43,607 nt of DNA from positions 1 to 43,607 of the forward strand of contig JADLFV010000005.1 of the NCBI GenBank assembly GCA_020849625.1, read 5' to 3'. The notes under the pieces are model-generated. The model saw only the letters and a list, made by a program, of their open reading frames with translations. It ran no database searches and was not told the DNA's origin. The position numbers and the translations under genes are program-made. The DNA is from Phycisphaeraceae bacterium (GTDB lineage Bacteria > Planctomycetota > Phycisphaerae > Phycisphaerales > Phycisphaeraceae). Shown here one piece after another: positions 8,731 to 16,472 of the stretch (position 1 is its first letter; each line of letters begins with the position of its first letter).

Positions 8731-9627
8731 ATGAAAAACCAATTGGCATTACTCATTGGCGTGGTGGTGGTAGGCGTGCTGGCGATCAAGGCCATCAGCT
8801 TCCAGGTGCGCTACGACCAGGTCGCCGTGCGAGCCACCTTCGAGAAGGCGGGCGAAAAAGACCTGATCGACGAGCCCGGATTCAGGTTCCGCTGGCCCTG
8901 GCCGGTGCAGACGGTTTACACCTACCCCCGGAAGTTACAGTTGCTCGATAGTGAAGCGGCCGAGGCGTTGACCGCCGATAGCAAGGCCATCATCGTCAAG
9001 CTGTACGTGACCTGGAAGATCGACAACGCCCTGGACTTCTACGTGAACAACCGCGACATCCGCACGGCTGAGAACACCATGCGGCCGTGGCTGCGCAAGC
9101 TGACGAACCTGGTGCCGCAGTACGAATTCCGTCAGTTCGTCAACACCGATCAGAAGCAGTTGAAACTGGCTGACTTTGAGCAAGCCTGCACCGAAGCCCT
9201 GCGCCAGGAACTGGCCAGCCACAACCTGGGCATTCATATCGAGCACGTGGGCGTGCGTTCGATTCTGCTGTCATCTTCCATCACCAGCACGGTGTTCGAC
9301 GCCATGCGCAAACATCGCGAGCGACTGGCTGAGCAGGCCCGCAGTGAAGGTGAAGCCGAGGCCGGCCGCATCCGCGAGCGAGCCAAGAGCACGCGCGACA
9401 TCATCATCGCCTTCGCCGATCGCCGAGCCCAGGCCATTCGTGACGAGGGCGACCGCGAGGCCGAGCAGTACTTCTCCCAGTTCCGCCAGGATGAGCCGTT
9501 CGCCATTTATCTGCACCAGATCGAAACGCTCAAGGACATCCTCAGCCACAACACGACTTTCATCCTCGATGCCAACCAGCTCTGGTTCCTCAAACCCCTG
9601 ACGGAGCAGCCCGAGGCGGCACAGTGA
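8731..9627 (+). CDS. SPFH/band-7 protein, HflC-like
   Basis: The start at 8731 gives a standard HflC-like opening: MKNQLALLIGVVVVGVLAIK as a membrane anchor, then the SPFH domain (VRYDQVAVRATFEKAG, FRFRWPWPVQTVYTYPRKLQ, ITADSKA-like, LYVTWKIDNALDFY). An upstream in-frame ATG at 8596 lies inside the preceding gene and adds no family sequence. The 298-residue length matches HflC. The C-terminal half has the charged helix RSEGEAEAGRIRERAKSTRD and RRAQAIRDEGDREAEQYFSQ, characteristic of HflC. HflC normally pairs with HflK as a cage around FtsH; no ftsH is present here, and the likely partners are the SPFH proteins on both sides. The gap to the upstream gene is 58 bp; the downstream gap is 4 bp, indicating co-translation. 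Confidence 0.9.
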   Translation: MKNQLALLIGVVVVGVLAIKAISFQVRYDQVAVRATFEKAGEKDLIDEPGFRFRWPWPVQTVYTYPRKLQLLDSEAAEALTADSKAIIVKLYVTWKIDNALDFYVNNRDIRTAENTMRPWLRKLTNLVPQYEFRQFVNTDQKQLKLADFEQACTEALRQELASHNLGIHIEHVGVRSILLSSSITSTVFDAMRKHRERLAEQARSEGEAEAGRIRERAKSTRDIIIAFADRRAQAIRDEGDREAEQYFSQFRQDEPFAIYLHQIETLKDILSHNTTFILDANQLWFLKPLTEQPEAAQ

Positions 9628-9631
9628 CACC

Positions 9632-10987
9632 ATGAGCCAGAACCAACCCCAGAATCCGTTCATTCACAGCCACGATCACGGCCATGGTCACCACCACCAT
9701 GACCACGACGATCACGCTTCCATCGACGCGCTCGATCCGGCCCAGCAGTCGCTGTCCGACGCCCTGCGCGTCAGCTTCATGATCCTCAAGGTCATCATGG
9801 CCTGCCTGCTGATCGCCTACTGCTTCACCGGTATCTTCCGTGTGGAGGCCAACCAGGTGGCAGTGCGCCTTCAGTTCGGCAGGATCATCGGCGATGGCGG
9901 CGGTCAGGTGTATGGCACCGGCTGGCACTTCGGCTGGCCTTACCCCATCGAGCAGAAGATCTACCTGCCCACCAACCTGCAGAATCTCGCCATCGATCGC
10001 TCCTTCTGGTTCGATCTCAATCCGGCCGATGCCGGCAAGACGGTCGAGGAACTGGCGGCCAATTACTCCAGCCGTGAACTGGATCCCGAGAGGGACGGCT
10101 TCCTGATCACCGGCGACGCCAACATCATCCACGCCCGCTTCAAAGTCACCTATAGAATCAGTGATCCGGTGGCCTTCATCACCAACGTGGGTGAAGCAGA
10201 CGCGCGGGATCCGATGTTTGCAGGCCAGCCCTACAACTCCCTGGCCGGCGCCGAGCAACTGGTGCGGGCCGCGGTGCAGGAGGCCGTGATATTCGCCGTG
10301 GCGCAGACCACCGCCGACGACGTGCTCAAGAAGAAGGCGGTTGACAACCTGGCCATCGCTTACGCGCAGCAGGTGCTCGATGCCCAGCAGTCCGGCATCA
10401 CCATCCCCATCGAGGGCGGCATCACCATCGATGATCCGACCATGCCCATGAGCGTGCGCCCGGCCTACTATGCGGTGATCAACGCTGAGAGCGAACGGGC
10501 CCAGAAGGTCAACGATGCTGAGAAAGAGCGCACTACCACGCTTAACGCCGCCGCTGGTGAAGCCAACCAGGAGCTGTTCAAGCTGATCCAGACTTACGAA
10601 TATCATCACATCGCGGGCGAAACCCAGGCCGCTGCTGACATCGAGCAGGTGCTGGACCGCGCCTTCGACAGCTTCCAGATCCAGGGCAAGTCCATCGGCG
10701 GCAACGCAGCCCGCATCATCAACGAGGCCCGCGCCTACAAGACCCAGGTCGTCGAGCAGATCCGCTCCGAAGCCCGCAGCTTCACCAGCCTGCTCGATCT
10801 GTACCGCCAGAATCCCGCCCTCGTGCGAGCCCGGCTCTGGCAGCAGGCCAAGAAAGAAATCTTCACCGGCGACGTTGAGACTTTCTACGCTGATGGCAAG
10901 CTCTACCTGGTCACCAACCGCGATCCCAACGTCCGACGCGAGAGAGAAAAGAAGGAACTCGAACGCGCCACGAAGCCGTCGCAATAA
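9632..10987 (+). CDS. SPFH/band-7 protein, HflK-like, His-rich N-terminus
   Basis: This 451-residue HflK-like protein begins with a cytoplasmic tail containing ten histidines and several aspartates between residues 12 and 28, a possible metal-binding segment. A single membrane span follows (ILKVIMACLLIAYCFTGIF), then the SPFH domain (VEANQVAVRLQFGRIIGDGG, GWHFGWPYPIEQKIYLP) and a long helical stalk (NAESERAQKVNDAEKERTTT, EANQELFKLIQTYEYHHIAG). Compared with E. coli HflK, the tail is His/Asp-rich rather than Gly/Pro-rich. It starts four bases after the HflC-like gene and most likely forms a complex with it. The ABC ATPase gene follows after 47 bp. The combination of SPFH proteins with an ABC exporter suggests scaffolding of the transporter, which is inference. 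Confidence 0.9.
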   Translation: MSQNQPQNPFIHSHDHGHGHHHHDHDDHASIDALDPAQQSLSDALRVSFMILKVIMACLLIAYCFTGIFRVEANQVAVRLQFGRIIGDGGGQVYGTGWHFGWPYPIEQKIYLPTNLQNLAIDRSFWFDLNPADAGKTVEELAANYSSRELDPERDGFLITGDANIIHARFKVTYRISDPVAFITNVGEADARDPMFAGQPYNSLAGAEQLVRAAVQEAVIFAVAQTTADDVLKKKAVDNLAIAYAQQVLDAQQSGITIPIEGGITIDDPTMPMSVRPAYYAVINAESERAQKVNDAEKERTTTLNAAAGEANQELFKLIQTYEYHHIAGETQAAADIEQVLDRAFDSFQIQGKSIGGNAARIINEARAYKTQVVEQIRSEARSFTSLLDLYRQNPALVRARLWQQAKKEIFTGDVETFYADGKLYLVTNRDPNVRREREKKELERATKPSQ

Positions 10988-11034
10988 GATCAAGCTGTGA
11001 CGCCCCGGTGCTCACCGTAGGTATTGGATTTGTC

Positions 11035-12441
11035 ATGCCGCAGAACAACCCCACCACCGACACCATCATCAAGTGCGCGGACCTGACCAAGGTCTTCAAG
11101 GACTTCTGGCTGCGCAATCGCGTGGTGGCTGTCGATCACATTGACCTGGAAGTTAACCGCGGCGAGGTATTCGGGCTGCTCGGCCCCAACGGCTCGGGCA
11201 AATCGACCACCATCAAAATGATCCTCGGCCTGCTGCACCCGACCTCCGGCCGCATCGCCGTATTCGGCCGCCATCCCCGCGAGGTGAGCATCAAGCAGGA
11301 CATCGGCTATCTGCCCGAAGAGTCCTATCTCTATCAGTTCCTCAACGCCCAGGAAACGCTCGAATACTACGGCCGCCTCTTCCATCAGAACCGCGCCCAG
11401 CGCCGTCGCCGCATCGAGCAACTGCTGCACTGGGTCGGCCTCGAACACGTGGCGCGCCGGCCCGTCGGCGAATACTCCAAGGGCATGGCCCGCCGCATCG
11501 GCCTGGCCCAGGCGCTGATCAACGACCCGCAGTTGCTGATCCTCGATGAGCCGACCTCGGGGCTCGACCCCATCGGCACGCGACAAATTAAAGACCTGAT
11601 CAGCGAATTGGCCCAGCGCGGCAAGACCGTGCTGCTCTGCTCGCACCTGCTGGCCGACGTCGAGGATGTCTGTCACCGCGTGGCGATCATGTTCGGCGGC
11701 AAGGTGCGCAAGGAAGGCACGGTCGATCAGTTGCTGGTGCGACAGGACATGACCACCATCCAGACGTCCACGCTCGAGCCGGCCGTGGTGCAGGAGATCG
11801 AGCAGGTGCTGGCCAGGCACGGCCGAGCGATTGAGCGCGTGGACAGTCCGCGGCAGAAGCTCGAACAACTGTTCCTGGACATCGTGCATCAGGCCCAGTC
11901 CGAGGGCGCGACTTTCAGCGGCGCCCGCAGCGGCGGCAAACTAGCGGAGTTCCTGACCGCGTCGGCGGCGCACATGCCCGAAGATGTCAGCGCGCAGGAG
12001 CTGATCGACCAGTTGACCACACCCGCCGGAAGTAAAGCCCGGCAACGCCCGTTGCCTGGTTCTCCCGCCCACGGAAGACCGGACTCACAGAGTCCGGCTC
12101 GGACAGAGCCGGGTTCTGTGAACCCGGTCCCCGCTCCCGGAAAGCAGCAACCGCCGGCCGCGGAACCCGACCTGGATGCCAACCTGGAGCAGCTCGATCG
12201 ACTGATGGCGGAGATGGGCGTGTCGCAGAAGAAGCCCGATGCCCGGACCACCATCGAGCGCGAACTGGCTCATCAGCCGCCCGAGGAAGTGGTGCGCAGC
12301 GATCAGGTGGAACTGCCCGACTGGGCCAAAAGCCCGCGCAGCGAATCAGAGCAGCCCCACAAGCAGGAGCAGGTCGATCGCTCCCTGCTGGATTCGCTGC
12401 TGAAATCTGACAAGGAAAAAAGGAAGGACAAGGGTGAATGA
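11035..12441 (+). CDS. ABC transporter ATP-binding protein with long C-terminal tail
   Basis: This is the ATPase subunit of an ABC-2 type exporter. It shows Walker A GLLGPNGSGKSTT, a Q-loop region GYLPEESYLYQFLNAQE, the signature EYSKGMARRIGLAQALI (YSKGM instead of LSGGQ, common in DrrA/NatA-type exporters), Walker B LLILDEPTSGLDP and the switch His in LLCSHLLADVEDV. The nucleotide-binding domain ends near residue 290. A tail of about 175 residues follows, low-complexity, proline-rich and charged, and part of it (about 336-364) is encoded by a multi-hairpin DNA repeat. The ATG at 11035 was preferred to the GTG at 11008 because family similarity begins just after it; neither has a strong ribosome site. 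The permease encoded next is the obvious partner. Confidence 0.92.
   Translation: MPQNNPTTDTIIKCADLTKVFKDFWLRNRVVAVDHIDLEVNRGEVFGLLGPNGSGKSTTIKMILGLLHPTSGRIAVFGRHPREVSIKQDIGYLPEESYLYQFLNAQETLEYYGRLFHQNRAQRRRRIEQLLHWVGLEHVARRPVGEYSKGMARRIGLAQALINDPQLLILDEPTSGLDPIGTRQIKDLISELAQRGKTVLLCSHLLADVEDVCHRVAIMFGGKVRKEGTVDQLLVRQDMTTIQTSTLEPAVVQEIEQVLARHGRAIERVDSPRQKLEQLFLDIVHQAQSEGATFSGARSGGKLAEFLTASAAHMPEDVSAQELIDQLTTPAGSKARQRPLPGSPAHGRPDSQSPARTEPGSVNPVPAPGKQQPPAAEPDLDANLEQLDRLMAEMGVSQKKPDARTTIERELAHQPPEEVVRSDQVELPDWAKSPRSESEQPHKQEQVDRSLLDSLLKSDKEKRKDKGE
12041..12127. repeat. four-hairpin GC-rich repeat inside a coding region
   Basis: Four perfect hairpins in series: GGCAACG-CC-CGTTGCC (12041-12056), CCGGACTC-ACA-GAGTCCGG (12079-12097), GGCTC-GGACA-GAGCC (12096-12110) and CCGGGTTC-TGT-GAACCCGG (12109-12127). 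The last three abut, sharing their GG/CC edges. The block is in frame within the tail of the ABC ATPase, adding a Pro/Arg/Ser-rich stretch. This looks like an intergenic-type repeat that landed in a tolerant linker. Confidence 0.85.
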
Positions 12442-12443
12442 CG

Positions 12444-12557
12444 AAATTCGAATGACGAATTAATGACGAATGCCCAAATGACGAAACTTGTTTCATTCGT
12501 CATTCGTCATTCGTTATTCGTCATTGTTTCGAATTTTGAATTTCGTCATTCGAATTT
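12444..12557. repeat. short-word inverted repeat (GACGAAT words)
   Basis: AAATTCGAATGACGAA (12444-12459) is exactly complementary to TTCGTCATTCGAATTT (12542-12557), 16 bp. Between them the words AATGACGAA and TTCGTCATT recur several times on opposite strands, so multiple hairpin registers are possible. The left arm begins three bases after the stop codon of the ABC ATPase gene; the right side ends about 40 bases before the permease start. Much more AT-rich than the flanking genes. Confidence 0.8.
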
Positions 12558-12596
12558 GGCGACGGAAGCCATCGTCATTTGTCATTGACTTACAAC

Positions 12597-14423
12597 ATGC
12601 AGCCACGCCCTCTGACATGGTGGATCGTGATGTTGAGCCTGCTGGTGGCCGGCGGCGCCATCAGCGCCTGGCTGTGGCTGACGGATCAGCGCCTGGCGGC
12701 GATATGGGTCAACGGCACGTTCGACCTGCTGGCCGCGGCATGGCTGGCGATGGGGCTGTGGCGATGGCGCAGTCATCCGGTGGCCGGACGCATCGGTGTG
12801 GTGGTGGCGGGCACCGCGACGGCGGCGCTGCTGTGCAACATCTTCATTGTCTTTGAGCGTAACGCCTTGACGATCACGACCGTCGGCGTCTGGGCCATGT
12901 CCATCGGCTTCTACCTGGCCCTGCAACTGGCGCGGCGTCTGCTCTCGGGCGGCTGGCCCGTGCTGGGTGTGGCCCGCACGCTGCTCGACGAGGCGGTGCG
13001 GCTCAAGGCCGTGGCCGTGCTTCTGGTGATGCTGTTCATCCTGGTGCCCTGCATCCCATTGCTGATCGACCCGACCGAGCGGCTGACTTATCGCGTGCAG
13101 CAATTCCTGACCTACTCGCTGATCGGCATCACCACGTTGTTGAGCCTGCTGACGATTGTCGTGGCGGTGACCACCATCACCCGCGAACTGGAACAGCGGC
13201 AGATTTTTCTGACCATGAGCAAGCCGGTATCTCGTGGGCAGTATCTGCTGGGCAAGTGGCTGGGTATGGCGGTGCTCAACGCGCTGCTGGTGGCGGTGTG
13301 TGGGGTGGCCATCTACACCTTCACCATGCTGCTGGCCCAGCAGCCGGCGACGATGCCGGAAGATGCCCGCGAGCTGCACGAGCAGGTGCTGGTGGCCCGG
13401 CAGGTTGTTTCGCCGCGCCCGCAGGATCCCGCCCAGTTGTCACAGGCTTTCTCCGAGCGCCTCGCAACGCTGCGTCAGCAGGAACCGCAGTTGTACGGTC
13501 AGCCCGGTGAGGCTGAGAGCGCCCTGCGCAACGAGGCCCGCGACGCCATTCAGAAACAGGTGATTACCGCCTGGTTCGCTGTCAGTCCGCGTTCTTCCCA
13601 AACCTATGTTTTCCGCGGTTTGACCCCAGCCAGACAAAACGCACAGACCGTGCAGTTTCGTCTCAAACCCAAGTCGGCCGGCGTACCCAAGGAAGACGTG
13701 GTTTATTTGGCCCTGCGCTTCAACAACCGCAACGACCGGGTGATGACCCGCAAAATCGGTGACGGCAAGTATCACGTCATCGAAGTGCCCACCGAGCTGA
13801 TCGACGACAAGGGCGACCTGTCGATCGAAATCTACAACCCCCCGCGCGAGCAGATCGATGGCGGCTCGGCGACGACCATCAACTTCAACACCACCGACGG
13901 ATTGCAACTGCTCTATCGGGTTGACTCATTTGAAGCCAATCTCACGCGGGCCATGATCCTGCTGTGGCTGCGCCTCTGCTTCCTGGGCATGCTGGCCCTG
14001 GCCACCGGCACCTTCCTGGGCTTCCCCGTCGCGGCGCTGCTGGCCACGCTCATCTGCGTCGCTGCCAGCGGAAGCAGTTTCCTCAATCAATCGCTGTCCG
14101 ATTACGCCGCATTCCCCAAGGCGACGGTGCCCCTGTGGGATCGGCTCATGTTCATCCCACGCGGCTTCATCGATTTCCTGCAAAAGGGCGAGTTCTGGAA
14201 TGCGTTCAAACTCATCGTGGCGCTCATCGGCAGCAGCTTCATGAAACTGGTGCCCGGTTTCAGCGAGTTTTCGCCCACGCAGTCGATCGCCTACGGCCTG
14301 CACCTGCCGTTTCACCTGGTGGGCCGGGCCGCCCTGTGGCTGGGCGTCATCTGGACCGGCGCCACCGGCATCGTCGCCTGGTTGATTTTCCGTGCTCGTG
14401 AACTGGCCCGGGTGCAGGTGTGA
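12597..14423 (+). CDS. ABC-2 type permease with large extracytoplasmic domain
   Basis: This is the membrane subunit that should pair with the preceding ATPase. From the ATG at 12597 it has 608 residues; an in-frame TTG at 12579 is possible, but it overlaps the repeat. Hydrophobic segments come first (WWIVMLSLLVAGGAISAWLW and several more), with the coupling motif ITRELEQRQIFLTMSKPVSR in the middle. After about residue 240 a hydrophilic domain of about 200 residues follows, with charged helices and then beta-rich sequence (DVVYLALRFNNRNDRVMTRK), probably extracytoplasmic. Four or more further membrane spans close the protein. The split architecture is that of ABC-2 permeases with an inserted periplasmic domain. 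The cargo is unknown. Confidence 0.85.
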   Translation: MQPRPLTWWIVMLSLLVAGGAISAWLWLTDQRLAAIWVNGTFDLLAAAWLAMGLWRWRSHPVAGRIGVVVAGTATAALLCNIFIVFERNALTITTVGVWAMSIGFYLALQLARRLLSGGWPVLGVARTLLDEAVRLKAVAVLLVMLFILVPCIPLLIDPTERLTYRVQQFLTYSLIGITTLLSLLTIVVAVTTITRELEQRQIFLTMSKPVSRGQYLLGKWLGMAVLNALLVAVCGVAIYTFTMLLAQQPATMPEDARELHEQVLVARQVVSPRPQDPAQLSQAFSERLATLRQQEPQLYGQPGEAESALRNEARDAIQKQVITAWFAVSPRSSQTYVFRGLTPARQNAQTVQFRLKPKSAGVPKEDVVYLALRFNNRNDRVMTRKIGDGKYHVIEVPTELIDDKGDLSIEIYNPPREQIDGGSATTINFNTTDGLQLLYRVDSFEANLTRAMILLWLRLCFLGMLALATGTFLGFPVAALLATLICVAASGSSFLNQSLSDYAAFPKATVPLWDRLMFIPRGFIDFLQKGEFWNAFKLIVALIGSSFMKLVPGFSEFSPTQSIAYGLHLPFHLVGRAALWLGVIWTGATGIVAWLIFRARELARVQV

Positions 14424-14430
14424 GGGAAGG

Positions 14431-14486
14431 CTTGAGGCTTGAGGCTTGAGGCTTGAGGTTTGAGACTTGAGAGTTGAGACTTGAGT
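14431..14486 (+). repeat. tandem heptamer array at a start codon
   Basis: Eight consecutive 7-bp units of the form NNTTGAG: four GCTTGAG copies (14431-14458) followed by GTTTGAG, ACTTGAG, AGTTGAG and ACTTGAG. The only available start of the next gene, TTG at 14481, lies in the final unit, and its weak ribosome site must also be repeat-derived. Slippage could change copy number. Confidence 0.85.
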
Positions 14487-16445
14487 AAAGACCGCGTCAT
14501 CCAGTTGGTTTGTCTGCTTCTGATCGTTGCGGCGATCGCGGCTTCGGCGGTGCTGTCGCCGGTGATCAATCGCCAGCGCCGCGATCTGCAGCTTTCCTTT
14601 GACATGAAGGCCGACACCCCGCTGCCGCCCAAGTACGCGCTGTTGCCAGCCCTGGGCAGCCTGCGCGGCATCGCTGTGGACGCCCTCTGGTACCGCGCTG
14701 AAATGCTCAAGCGCGAGGGCAAGTTCTTCGAGGCCAACACCCTGGCGCGTCTGATCACCGATCTTCAGCCGCGCTTCCCCGCCGTCTGGGTCTTCCATGC
14801 CTGGAACCTGGCCTTCAACATCTCCGTGGAAACGTACACGCCCCAGGAGCGTTGGGACTGGGTGAACAAGGGCATTCGCCTGCTGCGCGATGAAGGGTTG
14901 GTTTACAACCCGCGCTCCGTGCTGATCTACAAGGAGTTGGCCTGGTGCCTGTTCTTTAAGCTGGGCAAAACCTCCGACGACGCCCACTGGTACTACAAAA
15001 CCATGTGGGCCCAGGAATGGAACGACCTGATGGGCGCGCCGTCTCTGGGCAAGGTCGATGATGAAAAGAACCAGTACGACCGCCCGGTCTATCAGGCCAC
15101 GGCCGCCTTCAAGCTCATCGCCGATGCCGCGGATGAGTATTTTTCTGCCCAGCGCACGGTCGAGCCGGTCACCCGCTTCGAACACGACCATCCCGAAATC
15201 GCACCGTTGATCAGCGCCATGCGTGATGCCGGGCTGGCGTTGAACGCCAAAGATCTTCGCCGCATCGGCCAGTTCCTTGCACTCGAGCCGTACATCAGCG
15301 ACCTGAGTCAACTCAAACACCCGCCTCCCGGCGCGCCCGCCATTCCACCGCTCGATGCGGCCGCGCTCGACATCGTCACCGATCCCAGACTGCGCCCCAT
15401 GCTCGACACGTTGCTGCCCTTCTGGCGAGCCAAGGCGCTGATCGAAGACTATCACATGCAGCCGCGGAAAATGTACGAGTTGATGGACCTGTTCGGCCCG
15501 CTCGACTGGCGGCACCCGGGGGCCCATGCCGCCTACTTCGGCTACCTCGGCGCCCAGATGGCCGGCGAACTGCGCGATGATTCCAAGATCGACGTGCTCA
15601 ACACGGATCGCGGCGTGATCCATGCCATGCAGATGATGACCACAGACGGCATGGTCGAGTACGACCCGACCACCGGCCGCCTCGATCTGCTGCCCGATCC
15701 CCGCTTCATCCCCGCTTACGATGAGGCATGGGACATCGCCCGCAAGCGCCAGATCGAATCGGCCCACGGTGTCGATGTCGATGCCGGTGATGCCTTTGCC
15801 AGTGGCCACGAAAACTTCCTCCTTCGCGCCATGCTCTACGCCTATCTTTACGGCGATATGGAAGAGGCCCGCCACTACTTCACCAAGGCACGCGATCTTT
15901 ACGCTGACACCCCCGCCAACCAATTCAACAAACGCTACCGTGACACCCTCGAGGACATGGTGCTGACCGAGATGTCCAACGACTGGGATTTGCAGGAAGT
16001 GGCCCAGGCCTTCATCCAGGGCATGGTGCAGCAGGCGATGTTGCGCGGCCTGCTCAACAACCGCGCCGACGTCTTTGACCGCTACATCAACCTCGGCCGC
16101 CTGGCCTACGACCGTTACCAGGAGAAACGCGGCTATTCCAACCTGCTCACCGAACGCGGCCGCCTTTCCCTGCCCGATACCTGGCGCGACACTTTCAACC
16201 AGAGCTATGTCGCCATCATGTCTTCACCCATGCTCAGCATTCCCGATCGCATCCGTATCTGGCAGAACACCCCCATCACCCTTCAACTCGACACCTACCT
16301 GCTGATTCGCCCCGACCTGCGTCAGCAGTGCGATCAGCAGCAGATCGACTTCAACCGTGCATTCCCAGCCCCGCCCGGCTTCGTCGAGCCGACCACTCCG
16401 CAGTTGCAGCAGCAAAACGTCCTGCCCGACGTCGAACGCCAGTGA
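14481..16445 (+). CDS. membrane-anchored helical-repeat protein, function unknown
   Basis: This 654-residue protein begins with a signal anchor (VIQLVCLLLIVAAIAASAVL) and continues as a mostly helical, aromatic-rich domain that reads like degenerate TPR units (LWYRAEMLKREGKFFEANTL, RFPAVWVFHAWNLAFNISVE, DMEEARHYFTKARDLY). I know similar proteins only as planctomycete conserved hypotheticals; no enzyme motif is visible. The start is TTG at 14481: an in-frame TGA at 14475-14477 excludes anything upstream, and later starts would remove the anchor. It follows the ABC permease by 57 bp and ends the six-gene run, so it probably acts with the SPFH/ABC proteins as an extracytoplasmic adaptor (inference). 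It converges on rsmE. Confidence 0.8.
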   Translation: MSKDRVIQLVCLLLIVAAIAASAVLSPVINRQRRDLQLSFDMKADTPLPPKYALLPALGSLRGIAVDALWYRAEMLKREGKFFEANTLARLITDLQPRFPAVWVFHAWNLAFNISVETYTPQERWDWVNKGIRLLRDEGLVYNPRSVLIYKELAWCLFFKLGKTSDDAHWYYKTMWAQEWNDLMGAPSLGKVDDEKNQYDRPVYQATAAFKLIADAADEYFSAQRTVEPVTRFEHDHPEIAPLISAMRDAGLALNAKDLRRIGQFLALEPYISDLSQLKHPPPGAPAIPPLDAAALDIVTDPRLRPMLDTLLPFWRAKALIEDYHMQPRKMYELMDLFGPLDWRHPGAHAAYFGYLGAQMAGELRDDSKIDVLNTDRGVIHAMQMMTTDGMVEYDPTTGRLDLLPDPRFIPAYDEAWDIARKRQIESAHGVDVDAGDAFASGHENFLLRAMLYAYLYGDMEEARHYFTKARDLYADTPANQFNKRYRDTLEDMVLTEMSNDWDLQEVAQAFIQGMVQQAMLRGLLNNRADVFDRYINLGRLAYDRYQEKRGYSNLLTERGRLSLPDTWRDTFNQSYVAIMSSPMLSIPDRIRIWQNTPITLQLDTYLLIRPDLRQQCDQQQIDFNRAFPAPPGFVEPTTPQLQQQNVLPDVERQ

Positions 16446-16472
16446 ACGGAGTCAATGTCCCGCGCAGCGGCG

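Noticed and set aside
7323..8795. 490-codon minus-strand ORF
   Set aside because: Antisense to the SPFH domain gene and the following start; Arg/His/Leu-rich, no domain.
14431..14486. CRISPR-like direct repeats
   Set aside because: Units are only 7 bp with no spacers; this is a simple tandem array.
13926..15923. 665-codon minus-strand ORF
   Set aside because: It runs antisense across two recognisable plus-strand genes and the heptamer array; long open antisense frames are expected at this GC content.
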